A DNA stretch of 64,000 bases from Bradyrhizobium sp. 138 (GCF_023074075.1 NZ_JADPKT010000081.1:88714-152713); one strand, 5' to 3'; positions 51,961 to 60,317 are shown, counted from the stretch's first letter. Numbers and translations: made by a program. Notes: generated from the sequence alone by a model not told the origin.

Positions 51961-52008
51961 ATTAGCGGGGTGGATGGCGGTAAAATTAGCGGGGTGGATG
52001 GCGGTAAA
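51961..52008. repeat. Perfect 24-bp tandem duplication
   Basis: The unit ATTAGCGGGGTGGATGGCGG plus TAAA at 51961-51984 is repeated without change at 51985-52008. It lies about 30 bp before the start of the glycine-zipper gene, in its leader or promoter. Copy number could vary between strains. The rest of 52009-52256 shows no gene. Confidence 0.9.
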
Positions 52009-52283
52009 AGCGGCCTGTCGAGGCAGGCCATCACTAACGCCCGGAGCAGCCAGATGGTTGCGCCTTTGTGACGAATTGTCGGCGTTGTAAACGCACCTTC
52101 GGCTCGCGAAAATGTCAGCGCCGCCGCAAGCTAGGCGGCACAAAGCGGCCTTGCTTACGCCCCGCATCACGTTAACGATGGGCCGGCAGGCCGCTGGAAC
52201 GAAAGCCGGATTGCAGGCATATTGCACGCCGGGGACGGAGAGCCGCGGCGCCTAGCGTGAACAGGCCGGAGGCCAGAATTCAA

Positions 52284-53081
52284 ATGCGTTTCCAGATGCG
52301 TTCATTCTTCATTGCTTTCACATCGCTGATGCTTCTGGGCGCGGGCACCGCGCAGGCCAAGGTCGAGATCACCGTCGACAAGGACAATCAGCAGATGACC
52401 GTCGCGATCGACGGCGTCGCGCGCTATCATTGGCCGGTGTCGACCGGCATCCCCTCGCGCGAGACGCCGAACGGCGGCTTCCGCGCCTTCCGCATGGAAG
52501 AGGATCACTACTCCAAGGAGTTCGACGACGCGCCGATGCCGCACGCGATCTTCTTCACCAAAGTAGGTCACGCCATCCACGGCACGGACTCGGTTGGCCG
52601 CCTCGGCTCGCCCGCCTCCCATGGCTGCGTGCGGCTGTCGCGCCAGAATGCCTCGACGCTCTATGCGCTGGTGCAGCAGCAAGGCGTGCTCAACACCACG
52701 GTGACGCTGACCGGCTCGGCGCAGGTGGCGCTGGCCCGCAATCCGCGTGGCCGCAACGTCAACGCGGTGGCGCGGGCTCCGCAGCAGCCCACTGAGGAGC
52801 AATACGCCACCACGGGTGCTCCCGTGAACCTGACACCGCCGCAGCAGCCTGCCCGCCGCTACATGCCGCAGGACGACAACTACATCTATCCTGCCGACGG
52901 CAGCGACACCGGTGCGCGCTATCCGGCGCCGCGCTCGGCGGGCCGCCCGCTCTATGACGCCCAAGTGTATCAGCCGCAGCCGCAGCAATATTACAATCAA
53001 GGCTACGACCAGCAGGGCTATTATCATCAGCCGCAGACCCGGCAGGTTTATCAGCCGCGCGGCTATTACTATCAGAACTGA
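52284..53081 (+). CDS. L,D-transpeptidase (YkuD family) with a Tyr/Gln-rich tail
   Basis: From ATG 52284 the product is 265 residues: signal peptide about 1-25, then a YkuD domain (about 30-150) with KVEITVDKDNQQMTV, IPSRETPNGGF and the catalytic motif IHGTDSVGRLGSPASHGCVR, in which His and Cys are conserved. These enzymes crosslink peptidoglycan or attach proteins to it in the periplasm. After residue 160 the protein is low-complexity, first Pro/Gln-rich, then Tyr/Gln-rich (QPQPQQYYNQGYDQQGYYHQ), which is unusual and looks disordered. The GDPD gene starts 61 bp later. An earlier GTG (52257) is possible. Confidence 0.9.
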   Translation: MRFQMRSFFIAFTSLMLLGAGTAQAKVEITVDKDNQQMTVAIDGVARYHWPVSTGIPSRETPNGGFRAFRMEEDHYSKEFDDAPMPHAIFFTKVGHAIHGTDSVGRLGSPASHGCVRLSRQNASTLYALVQQQGVLNTTVTLTGSAQVALARNPRGRNVNAVARAPQQPTEEQYATTGAPVNLTPPQQPARRYMPQDDNYIYPADGSDTGARYPAPRSAGRPLYDAQVYQPQPQQYYNQGYDQQGYYHQPQTRQVYQPRGYYYQN

Positions 53082-53142
53082 CGCGGTCATCACCGACCGC
53101 CCCGCCGACCAGCACGAGCAGCAGATGTCCCTTCGAGGCACC

Positions 53143-54126
53143 ATGCCATCACGTGCCGCGACCGTTGTGACCTTGTTCTCGATTCTGATCGCGGGACAAG
53201 CCATGGGATTCGACCTCGAGGCGCATCGCGGCGGCCGGGCCCTGTTGCCGGAAAACAGCCTGCCGGCCTTCGCCAACGCGCTGTCGATGGGCGTGGACAC
53301 GCTGGAGCTCGACGTCGGCGTCACCGCGGACGGCGAGGTCGTCATCTCGCATGAGCGCGGGCTCAATCCTGATCTCGCACGCAGCGCCGGCGGCGCTTAC
53401 ATCACTCCCCCAGGCGCGCCCTTGGTAAAACTGCGACTGGACGAGATCAGGACCTTTGACGTCGGCCAGATCCGGCCGGACAGCGCCTATGCCAAACAAT
53501 TCCCCGACCAGCGTGCCGTGCCGGGGACGCGCATTCCGACCTTGAGCGAGCTGTTCGCGCTGGTGCGGAAGTCCGGCAACTCGCGTGTCCGCTTCAATAT
53601 CGAAACCAAGATCGACCCGAACCGTCCGGACGAGACGCTCGATCCGCAAGCCTTCGTCACGAAGCTGCTGGGGCTGATCGAGACCGAAGGGTTTTCCGAC
53701 AGGGTCATGATCCAGTCCTTCGACTGGAGAACCTTGCAGCTCGTCCAGCAGCAGACTCCGAAGATACCGACGGTGTACCTGACGCTCCAGCGCGGCTCAG
53801 GCCAGACTGTGGCGCCGGACAAGGCCACCAACTGGACGGCAGGCTTCAGCCCGGCCGATCACGGCGCTTCGCTGCCGCGGACGATCAAGGCGGCGGGCGG
53901 TGCGATCTGGTCGCCCTATTTCGGCGATGTGACCGCCGCGTTCATCTCGGAGGCCCACGGCCTCGGATTGCGCGTGGTGGTGTGGACCGTCAACAAGCGC
54001 GAAGATATGGCGCGGATGATCGAGCTCGGCGTCGATGGCATTATCTCGGACAGGCCGGACCTGTTGAGAGCCGTCGCGGGCGAGAAGGGAATTGCGTTGC
54101 CGGCGGGAACGCCGGTCGAGCCGTAA
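53143..54126 (+). CDS. Glycerophosphodiester phosphodiesterase
   Basis: From ATG 53143 (MPSRAATVVT) the product is 327 residues with a signal peptide (about 1-21) and a GDPD TIM-barrel: DLEAHRGGRALLPENSLPAF with the catalytic His and Glu region, LELDVGVTADGEVVISHE, RVRFNIETKIDPNRPDE, VMIQSFDWRTLQLVQQQ and LRVVVWTVNKREDMARMIEL. It hydrolyses glycerophosphodiesters to glycerol-3-phosphate and an alcohol in the periplasm. The start is chosen from GAGG five bases upstream; 53125 is also in frame. It is on the same strand as, and 61 bp after, the L,D-transpeptidase gene. Confidence 0.92.
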   Translation: MPSRAATVVTLFSILIAGQAMGFDLEAHRGGRALLPENSLPAFANALSMGVDTLELDVGVTADGEVVISHERGLNPDLARSAGGAYITPPGAPLVKLRLDEIRTFDVGQIRPDSAYAKQFPDQRAVPGTRIPTLSELFALVRKSGNSRVRFNIETKIDPNRPDETLDPQAFVTKLLGLIETEGFSDRVMIQSFDWRTLQLVQQQTPKIPTVYLTLQRGSGQTVAPDKATNWTAGFSPADHGASLPRTIKAAGGAIWSPYFGDVTAAFISEAHGLGLRVVVWTVNKREDMARMIELGVDGIISDRPDLLRAVAGEKGIALPAGTPVEP

Positions 54127-54135
54127 GACGGTCTC

Positions 54136-54252
54136 GTGTCCCGGACACGGTGCAGCTTGCAACGCTGCTCCGCAGAGCAGGGACCCAGACTGCCGCGGAA
54201 TGGGCCCCGGCTCTGCAGCCCATCACTTCGTGCTGCGCAGCGTCCGGGGCAC
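54136..54252. repeat. Palindromic intergenic repeat (GTGTCCCGGAC family)
   Basis: GTGTCCCGGAC at 54136-54146 pairs with GTCCGGGGCAC at 54242-54252. Between them are further complementary parts (CTGCTCCGCAGAGCAG at 54165-54180 is itself a palindrome). It lies between two convergent genes, the glycerophosphodiesterase and the spermidine-synthase fusion, and could end both transcripts. Confidence 0.75.
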
Positions 54253-54271
54253 AAGTCTCCGCGCTTGCGCC

Positions 54272-56551
54272 CTACTCCCCGTCCCGCAAGCGCCGATATA
54301 GCGCGCCCAGGATGTTGGAATAGTCGTCGGTCCAGACCCGCGCCCTGTCGTCGGCTTCGGTCTGCTCCCATGATTTGGAGGCGGCGAGCCGGCCGATGTC
54401 GGCCTCCTCGCGCGCGGAGATGACGACGTCGGTCGAGAAGATGTAGTCACCATCTCGCCCGGAATCCTCGTTGAAGACCCAGCTCTTGAGATCGTTGGCA
54501 TCCGCAATGCCGACCACGACGGTCTCGAGATCGAGGTGACGGTTGGAGACGTGCATCACCACTGCGCCGTGCGGCGCGAGCTTGTCCTTGTAGATACTCA
54601 TCGCCTCTTCGGTGGCGAGATGAATCGGGATCGCATCCGACGAATAGGCATCGACGATGATGAGGTCGTAGGCACCGTCGGGCTCCTTGGCGAAGGTGAG
54701 GCGCGCATCGCCGATCACCGGTCTCATGTCCGGCATGCAGCTCGAGATATAGCGGAAATTTTTGGGATCGCGCGCGGCATCGACCATCGACTGGTCGATC
54801 TCGAAAAATTTCCAGTCCTCGCCAGGCGCGGCAGCACAGGCGAGCGTGCCCGATCCGACACCGATCGCGGCGACCTTGAGGGCTGCGCCCTTGCGCTCGC
54901 GGATCGCGCTGACGGCCTGACCGATGCCGCCATCCTTGTGATAATAGGTTATCGGCTCGGGCCGGCCGGCGACCGGCGTGCCATCATTGTTGCGGAAGCG
55001 CTCGGCGCCGTGGATGGTGGTGCCGTGCATCAGCACATGGAAATAGCCGCCCGGCGTCACCACGATCTTGTGCACGCCGAAGAAGCTGCGCACCGTCGTG
55101 ACGCGGCCCTCGTCCGCCGGATAGACCCGGATCAACGCCAGCGCGAGCGCGACGGTCGCAAAAATCTTCCAGCGCCCGGCATTGAGCGCCAGTGCGAGCA
55201 GCGCTGCGAGCACGCCGACACTGCCGGCGACCCAGACGCGGTGATCTTCGAACCAGGTCGAGAGGCTGCCCGTGGTGGTGGACGGCACAATGAGCGCCAT
55301 TGCGAGCGCGGCGAGTGCGAGCCAATACCATTTGACGATGCCCGCCAGCCGCTCGTTTGCAACCGGCCGGCACAATGCCGCGAGCGCAATCAGGATCGGA
55401 TATTCGGCGATCCACGAGAAGGTGAACGGCGCGAGGAGCCCCGCGAACAGGCCGCCGACCATGCCGCCGAACGACAGCGCGACATAGAAGCCGGTGAGAT
55501 ATTTGGCGGCCGGCCGGGTCCGCGCCAACTCGCCATGGCAGGCCATGGCGATGACGAAGAAGCAGAGCTGGTGACCGCCGAGCGTCAGCAGCAGGTTCTG
55601 CTCGCCGCCGAACGCCAGCAGGACGACGACGCCCGCGATCGCGACCGGCTGCAGCATCAGCATCCATTTGTGCGGCAACAGCGGCCGCGACTGGAACACC
55701 ACCACCCAGGTGAGCAGATACAGCGACAGCGGCAGCACCCAGAGCAGCGGCGCCGCTGCGACGTCGGTGGAGATGTGCGCGGTCACCGCGATGAGCAGGC
55801 CCGACGGCACTGCGGCGAGGAAGATCCAGCGCAGCCGCGTGACGAAGCCCGGCGCTGGTGCATGCGCATCCTCGGCGCGCGCATCGACCTCGGCCAGCTT
55901 CGGCGAGCGCAACAACAGCGCACCGCAGGCGCCGATCAGCAGGATCAGCAGGCCGTAGCCGGCGGTCCAGAACCGGTTCTGCGTGTGCAGCGTGAACATC
56001 GGCTCCAGCAGGAACGGGTAAGACAGCAGCGCGAGGAAGCTGCCGATGTTGGAGGAGGCGTAGAGGAAGTAGGGATCGTGTCCGGCGGGATGGCCGGTGC
56101 GGACGAACCAGGCCTGCAGCAGCGGATTGTTGGCGGCGAGCGCAAAGAACGGCAGGCCGATCGAGACCACGAACAGGCCGAGCAGCCAGAACGCATAGCC
56201 GGAAGCTGGCGGCTCGCCATAGGCGGAGGCGATTCCGAGCGGCAGCGTGGCGAAGGCTGCGATCAGCAGCACCAGATGCACCGCGACCGGAACGATGCGA
56301 CGCTTCGCCTGCATCAGCAGATGCGCATAGGCATAGCCCGCCAGCAGCAGCGACTGGAAGAACACCATCGCCACCGACCACACCGCCGGCGAGCCGCCGA
56401 GCCGCGGCAGCACCATCTTCGTGAACAGCGGCTGCACCGAGAACAACAGCAGCGCGCTGACGAAGATAGCCGCGGTGTAGACCGTCAGCAGCAGCCGGTT
56501 GCGCGACGAAGATGGCTGCTCCGTGGCGGCGGGTTGCACGATCGAATCCAT
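54272..56551 (-). CDS. Fused MFS-like membrane / spermidine synthase-like protein
   Basis: From ATG 56551 (MDSIVQPAAT) the product is 759 residues. The N-terminal two thirds have about 13 membrane helices (LLLTVYTAAIFVSALLLFSV, LPRLGGSPAVWSVAMVFFQS, YASSNIGSFLALLSYPFLLE). The C-terminal third (about 520-759) is a spermidine synthase-type methyltransferase fold with GVGSGTLACAAAPGEDWKFF, GDARLTFAKEPDGAYDLIIV and DAYSSDAIPIHLATEEAM. Such fusions are common but unassigned; whether they make or move polyamines is not known. GGAG five bases before the ATG supports 56551. Starts at 56569 and 56752 fall in or near repeat DNA. Confidence 0.88.
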   Translation of the reverse strand: MDSIVQPAATEQPSSSRNRLLLTVYTAAIFVSALLLFSVQPLFTKMVLPRLGGSPAVWSVAMVFFQSLLLAGYAYAHLLMQAKRRIVPVAVHLVLLIAAFATLPLGIASAYGEPPASGYAFWLLGLFVVSIGLPFFALAANNPLLQAWFVRTGHPAGHDPYFLYASSNIGSFLALLSYPFLLEPMFTLHTQNRFWTAGYGLLILLIGACGALLLRSPKLAEVDARAEDAHAPAPGFVTRLRWIFLAAVPSGLLIAVTAHISTDVAAAPLLWVLPLSLYLLTWVVVFQSRPLLPHKWMLMLQPVAIAGVVVLLAFGGEQNLLLTLGGHQLCFFVIAMACHGELARTRPAAKYLTGFYVALSFGGMVGGLFAGLLAPFTFSWIAEYPILIALAALCRPVANERLAGIVKWYWLALAALAMALIVPSTTTGSLSTWFEDHRVWVAGSVGVLAALLALALNAGRWKIFATVALALALIRVYPADEGRVTTVRSFFGVHKIVVTPGGYFHVLMHGTTIHGAERFRNNDGTPVAGRPEPITYYHKDGGIGQAVSAIRERKGAALKVAAIGVGSGTLACAAAPGEDWKFFEIDQSMVDAARDPKNFRYISSCMPDMRPVIGDARLTFAKEPDGAYDLIIVDAYSSDAIPIHLATEEAMSIYKDKLAPHGAVVMHVSNRHLDLETVVVGIADANDLKSWVFNEDSGRDGDYIFSTDVVISAREEADIGRLAASKSWEQTEADDRARVWTDDYSNILGALYRRLRDGE

Positions 56552-56671
56552 GAGCGCTCCGGCAAACATTCCCCGGCGGGCGCCGGACGCGCGCAATGGA
56601 GCATAAGGCGCCTGAACGGGCAATAAAGGGTCTCGTGATGCTGCCGCGAGAAATGCCTGATATACAGATGT

Positions 56672-56766
56672 CGTTCCGCGGCGATGCGAAGCATCGAACC
56701 CGGAACCTCTGGATTCTCCGGTGCGGCCCCGCACCGTAGTCGCGCTCCGCACGCCCGGAATGACGG
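56672..56766. repeat. Palindromic intergenic repeat (same family as the helicase insert)
   Basis: It begins CGTTCCGCGGCG, has GCATCGAACCCGGAA (56691-56705, matching GAACCCGGAA in the helicase copy at 37352-37361) and ends CCCGGAATGACGG (56754-56766), which is identical to the helicase copy's right arm. The inner parts differ in length. It lies in the divergent promoter region of the spermidine-synthase fusion and the oxidoreductase. Confidence 0.75.
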
Positions 56767-56787
56767 TGGATTGGACTTGAACTGATC

Positions 56788-58398
56788 ATGAGCGAAACCG
56801 ACGTCGTCATCATCGGCGCTGGCCATAACGGCCTCACCTGCGCGGCCTATCTCGCGATGGCCGGCCTGCGCGTGCATGTGGTCGAGCGCCGCAAGGTGGT
56901 CGGCGGTGCCGCGGTCACGGAGGAGTTTCACCCAGGATTCCGCAATTCGGTCGCGGCCTACACCGTGAGCCTGCTCAATCCGCAGGTGATCCGTGACCTC
57001 AAGCTCACCGAACTGGGCCTGCGGATCGTCGAACGGCGCGCCCAGAATTTTCTGCCCGCGCCAGACGCCAGCTATCTCCTCACCGGCGAGGGACGGACGA
57101 AGGCATCAGTCGCGCGGCTGAGTGCACATGACGCGGCCGCGCTCGACGGATTTTCACGCGAGCTGGAAGACATCGCCGACGTGCTCAGGCAGTTCGTGCT
57201 GCGCGCGCCGCCGAACCTCGTCGATGGCTTTGGCACGGCGGCCGTCCGCGAAGGCCTCAACGCCTGGAGGACCGCCAACATCCTGCGCGGCCTCACCATG
57301 GAACAGAGCCGCAGCCTGCTCGATCTCTTCACCCGCTCGGCCGGCGAGATGCTGGATGAGCGCTTCGAGCATGATCTGGTCAAGGCGCTGTTCGGCTTCG
57401 ACGCCATCGTCGGCAACTATGCCAGCCCCTACGCCGGCGGCTCGGCCTATGTGATGCTGCATCACGCCTTCGGCGAGGTGAACGGCAAGAAGGGTGTCTG
57501 GGGCCATGCCATTGGCGGCATGGGCGCGATCACGCAGGCGATGGCGCGCGCGGCACGCGACCGCGGCGTCGTGATCGACACCGACGCGGGCGTGCGCGAG
57601 ATCATCGTCGAACGCGATCGCGCCGTCGGAATCGTGCTGGAGAACGGCTCAACCATCCGCGCCAAATATGTCGCGGCCAATGCCAATCCAAAGCTGCTCT
57701 ACACGAGGCTGGTCGCCGCCGATGCCCTGCCTGCGGACTTCCTCGCGCGCATCCGGCACTGGAAGAACGGCTCCGGCACCTTCCGCATGAACGTGGCATT
57801 GGACCGCCTGCCCTCCTTCACGGCGCTGCCGGGCGAAGGCGATCATCTCACCTCCGGCATCATCCTGGCGCCGAGCCTTCCTTACATGGACCGCGCCTAT
57901 CTCGATGCGCGGGCGCTGGGCTGGAGCCGTTCGCCCGTCGTCGAGATGCTGATCCCCTCGACGCTCGACGATACGCTGGCGCCCGCTGGAAAGCATGTCG
58001 CGAGCCTGTTCTGCCAGCATGTCGCGCCAGACCTTCCCGACGGAAAGTCGTGGGACGACCATCGCGACGAGGTCGCCGACCTCATGATCGCGACGGTGGA
58101 TCAATACGCGCCGGGTTTTGCGGCGAGCGTGCTGGGCCGCCAGATCCTGTCCCCGCTCGATCTCGAACGGCAGTTCGGCCTGCTCGGCGGCGACATCTTC
58201 CACGGTGCGCTGACCTTGAACCAGCTGTTCTCGGCGCGGCCGATGCTGGGCCATGCCGATTATCGCGGGCCGTTGAGGGGCCTCTACCATTGCGGCTCGG
58301 GCGCCCATCCCGGCGGTGGCGTTACCGGCGCGCCCGGCCATAACGCCGCGCAGGTGATCTTGCGGGATCACCGGTCCCTGTTCGGAAACCGTGGATAG
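56788..58398 (+). CDS. FAD-dependent oxidoreductase (PYROXD2/phytoene-desaturase-like)
   Basis: A 536-residue protein with an N-terminal dinucleotide-binding motif, VVIIGAGHNGLTCAAYLAMA, then EEFHPGFRNSVAAYTVSLL, GGSAYVMLHHAFGEVNGKKG and IGGMGAITQAMARAARDRGV. Near the end is FHGALTLNQLFSARPM and GLYHCGSGAHPGGGVTGAPG, which place it with PYROXD2-like proteins rather than with true carotenoid desaturases. These oxidise an unknown substrate using FAD. No carotenoid genes are near. The gene is preceded by a palindromic repeat and followed by the DnaA-box-like cluster; its stop TAG lies in the first of those motifs. Confidence 0.9.
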   Translation: MSETDVVIIGAGHNGLTCAAYLAMAGLRVHVVERRKVVGGAAVTEEFHPGFRNSVAAYTVSLLNPQVIRDLKLTELGLRIVERRAQNFLPAPDASYLLTGEGRTKASVARLSAHDAAALDGFSRELEDIADVLRQFVLRAPPNLVDGFGTAAVREGLNAWRTANILRGLTMEQSRSLLDLFTRSAGEMLDERFEHDLVKALFGFDAIVGNYASPYAGGSAYVMLHHAFGEVNGKKGVWGHAIGGMGAITQAMARAARDRGVVIDTDAGVREIIVERDRAVGIVLENGSTIRAKYVAANANPKLLYTRLVAADALPADFLARIRHWKNGSGTFRMNVALDRLPSFTALPGEGDHLTSGIILAPSLPYMDRAYLDARALGWSRSPVVEMLIPSTLDDTLAPAGKHVASLFCQHVAPDLPDGKSWDDHRDEVADLMIATVDQYAPGFAASVLGRQILSPLDLERQFGLLGGDIFHGALTLNQLFSARPMLGHADYRGPLRGLYHCGSGAHPGGGVTGAPGHNAAQVILRDHRSLFGNRG

Positions 58399-58536
58399 GC
58401 CTTTGAATCTCTTGTGGACGGGCTGTTGAATGGCCTGTGGACAGGCCGAGGATGCTTTGGACCAGAACCTCGATAGAGTCCCGGGGAAAACCGGTGGATA
58501 ATGGCCGGGACAATTGCGGGAAAACCGGGTGGATAG
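58391..58536 (+). other. Cluster of five GTGGA[TC]A motifs with a tandem-like repeat
   Basis: Five same-direction motifs related to the DnaA box (TGTGGATAA on this strand) occur at about 58390-58398, 58413-58421, 58436-58444, 58493-58501 and 58528-58536; the best matches 8 of 9 bases. The last two lie in an imperfect 35-bp direct repeat with GGGAAAACCGG(G)TGGATA followed by CCGGG and ACAATT. No gene is seen in 58399-58682. It may bind DnaA, or be an unrelated repeat. Confidence 0.45.
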
Positions 58537-58682
58537 CGACCGGGCAAGCAGCGGACAATTTGTGAATATCGAAAGTGCTCGCCGAAAACGACCTCGCCCG
58601 CGAGGGGGAAACCCCCTGCGGGCGGTGATCAGGAATAGCCTCAGAAGAAAAACAGCCCCCCGCTGGGAAATGGAGGCGGAAA

Positions 58683-58847
58683 TTACTTCAAGGAGGTGCT
58701 AATCGAAGTGAACTTCTCGTTCAGGGTGACGCCCAGGCTGTTCACCACGGTGATAATCGCCAGAGCGATACCCGCTGCAATCAGACCGTACTCGATCGCG
58801 GTTGCACCGGACTCATCCGACCAGAACTTCTGAAAGATGCTTTTCAA
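58683..58847 (-). CDS. Flp-type IVb pilin, 54 aa (TTG start)
   Basis: A 55-codon frame reads LKSIFQKFWSDESGATAIEY and GLIAAGIALAIITVV, then NSLGVTLNEKFTSISTSLK. The SGATAIEYGLIAAGI stretch is the classic Flp/TadA-dependent pilin motif: processing by a prepilin peptidase occurs next to the GATAIEY segment, and a hydrophobic helix follows. TTG 58847 is the start, with GGAGG (58854-58858) about eight bases before it; no ATG is better placed. The product is the structural subunit of thin adhesive pili. No tad assembly genes are in this window, so it must use a remote apparatus. Confidence 0.85.
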   Translation of the reverse strand: MKSIFQKFWSDESGATAIEYGLIAAGIALAIITVVNSLGVTLNEKFTSISTSLK

Positions 58848-59002
58848 GACTTCGCCTCCGTTTCAATTTCAAGATGTGTTGGATTAATTCAACACCCGGA
58901 AATCTACGGGGCACAACCTACGCCTCAGTTAACTGGGCAACCGCAAGTTATGCGATAAATCGGGAACAAAAGTTCCAAAAATTGAACCCAACGGACCCAT
59001 GA

Positions 59003-59890
59003 ATGCAGCCTTCTCCGACCCATCGCGCCAGCTTTTCGACCGGCAGTGAGGCCGAGGCCAAGCGCGTCGTCGACGTGCTCACCGAGGTGTTTTTCGAGGG
59101 CGATGCGGCGGTCGCCGCCTTCGAGCGGCCGGACGGACAATGGGACGTCACACTGCATTTCGCCGAGGCGCCGGACCAGGCGCTTCTGCGCGAACTCGTT
59201 GTAACTTCGGCAGGAAATGAGATTGCCGAGACCCTCATCTTCGACACGATGGAGGCCAAGGACTGGGTCAAGGCCAGCCTGGAAGACCTCGTCCCGGTGC
59301 CGGCCGGTCGTTTCGTCGTGCACGGCAGCCACGACCGCGACCGGGTGGCGGCGAACAAGCTCAGGATTGAGATCGAGGCGGCGCTCGCCTTCGGCACCGG
59401 TCACCACGGCACCACCCGCGGCTGTTTACTGCTGCTTGACCATGTCCTGAAGAGCTCCCGTCCCCGGAACCTGCTCGACCTCGGCACCGGGACAGGCGTG
59501 CTGGCGATCGCCGCGGCGAAAGCGTTGCACCGTCACGTGCTCGCCTCCGACATCGACCCGCCGTCGGTACGGGTGGCGGCCGAGAATGCCTCGCTGAATG
59601 AAGTTGGCAACCAAGTGCGGGTGATCCGCGCCACCGGCTTCGCCGCACCGGATTTTGGAAAGGCCGGTCCATTCGACCTGGTGCTGGCCAACATCCTGGC
59701 CAACCCCTTGCGGCAATTGGCGGGCTCGATGGCGCGGCATCTCGCCCCCGGTGGCCGAGTCATCCTCTCCGGCCTGCTGACGCACCAGGCCTCCGCCGTG
59801 ATCGCCGCCTACCGCGCGCGCGGCCTCGTGCCAGTGAAGCATCTGCGGATCGAGGGATGGAGCAGTCTGTTGCTGCGGAAGGTCGCCTAA
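59003..59890 (+). CDS. prmA: Ribosomal protein L11 methyltransferase
   Basis: A 295-residue SAM-dependent enzyme with the PrmA layout: an N-terminal substrate domain (about 1-100, with VVDVLTEVFFEGDAAVAAFE), linker LRIEIEAALAFGTGHHGTTR, then the SAM motif NLLDLGTGTGVLAIAAAKAL, acid residue in ASDIDPPSVRVAAENA, and the catalytic NILANPLRQLA. The end is LSGLLTHQASAVIAAYRARG. It trimethylates L11 of the large subunit. It is single, 112 bp before a convergent small gene's end, with an intergenic repeat after it. Confidence 0.95.
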   Translation: MQPSPTHRASFSTGSEAEAKRVVDVLTEVFFEGDAAVAAFERPDGQWDVTLHFAEAPDQALLRELVVTSAGNEIAETLIFDTMEAKDWVKASLEDLVPVPAGRFVVHGSHDRDRVAANKLRIEIEAALAFGTGHHGTTRGCLLLLDHVLKSSRPRNLLDLGTGTGVLAIAAAKALHRHVLASDIDPPSVRVAAENASLNEVGNQVRVIRATGFAAPDFGKAGPFDLVLANILANPLRQLAGSMARHLAPGGRVILSGLLTHQASAVIAAYRARGLVPVKHLRIEGWSSLLLRKVA

Positions 59891-59898
59891 GCGAGGCC

Positions 59899-60020
59899 GT
59901 AGGGTGGGCAAAGCGGCTTGTCCGCCATAGCTCGCAGAGCGAAGGCGGAAGCGAGCCCACGCACTTTTTGCGACCGAGAGAGATGGTGGGCACGGCGCTT
60001 CGCGCCTTTGCCCACCTTAC
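59899..60020. repeat. Palindromic intergenic repeat (GTAGGGTGGGCAAAG family), copy 1
   Basis: The left arm GTAGGGTGGGCAAAG begins at 59899 and the right arm CTTTGCCCACCTTAC ends at 60020. They are complementary except for one position, and GGGCACGGCGC and similar parts lie between. A second copy is at 62283-62407. It sits at the convergent end of prmA and a small hypothetical gene. Confidence 0.8.
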
Positions 60021-60036
60021 GGCATCATCGATGCCG

Positions 60037-60216
60037 CTACTCCGCCGGCTTCTCGTCGCGGCGCGCCGCGCGCTCGACTTGCAAGGTGCGCCTTGCACGT
60101 CGCTCGGCGATGCGGTCGATCATCTGGCTGATGACGCTGCGTGGCTTCTGCGGTACCGACGCAGTCGGGCTACGGCGCGCCGGCGGCGAGATCTTTTCAA
60201 ACGTGAACGCTGGCAT
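60037..60216 (-). CDS. Conserved hypothetical basic protein, 59 aa
   Basis: A 60-codon frame reads MPAFTFEKISPPARRSPTAS, then VPQKPRSVISQMIDRIAERR and ends ERAARRDEKPAE. GAGGGG lies about six bases before the ATG. The start MPAFTFEKISPP recurs in small proteins of related bacteria, as I recall. The product is basic, with a central helix, and has no known domain. It is transcribed divergently from the aminopeptidase gene; 186 bp separate them, including a 19-bp palindrome. Confidence 0.72.
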   Translation of the reverse strand: MPAFTFEKISPPARRSPTASVPQKPRSVISQMIDRIAERRARRTLQVERAARRDEKPAE

Positions 60217-60298
60217 CGTGTGTCCCCTCGTCGTTGAGATGAACCACCTGCTCGAATTTCCCTGTTATCCGGACAAAGCGCGACTGCCGCATCCTTAC

Positions 60299-60317
60299 TC
60301 CACTCGACTCGAGTGGA
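60299..60317. promoter_or_regulatory. Perfect 19-bp palindrome upstream of the aminopeptidase gene
   Basis: TCCACTCGA and TCGAGTGGA face each other around a single C at 60308. It lies 86 bp before the aminopeptidase start and 83 bp after the start of the divergent small gene. This could be a repressor site for one or both; no regulator gene is adjacent. Confidence 0.45.

Noticed and set aside
54536..56626. Plus-strand 696-codon Arg/Glu/Gln-rich frame
   Set aside because: It lies antisense to the MFS/spermidine-synthase fusion; the composition mirrors membrane codons in reverse.
56788..58398. Carotenoid (phytoene) desaturase
   Set aside because: The protein is closer to PYROXD2-like oxidoreductases and no crt genes are present.
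58391..58536. Chromosome replication origin
   Set aside because: The motif cluster alone is weak; dnaA, hemE, parAB or an AT-rich unwinding stretch are not seen here.
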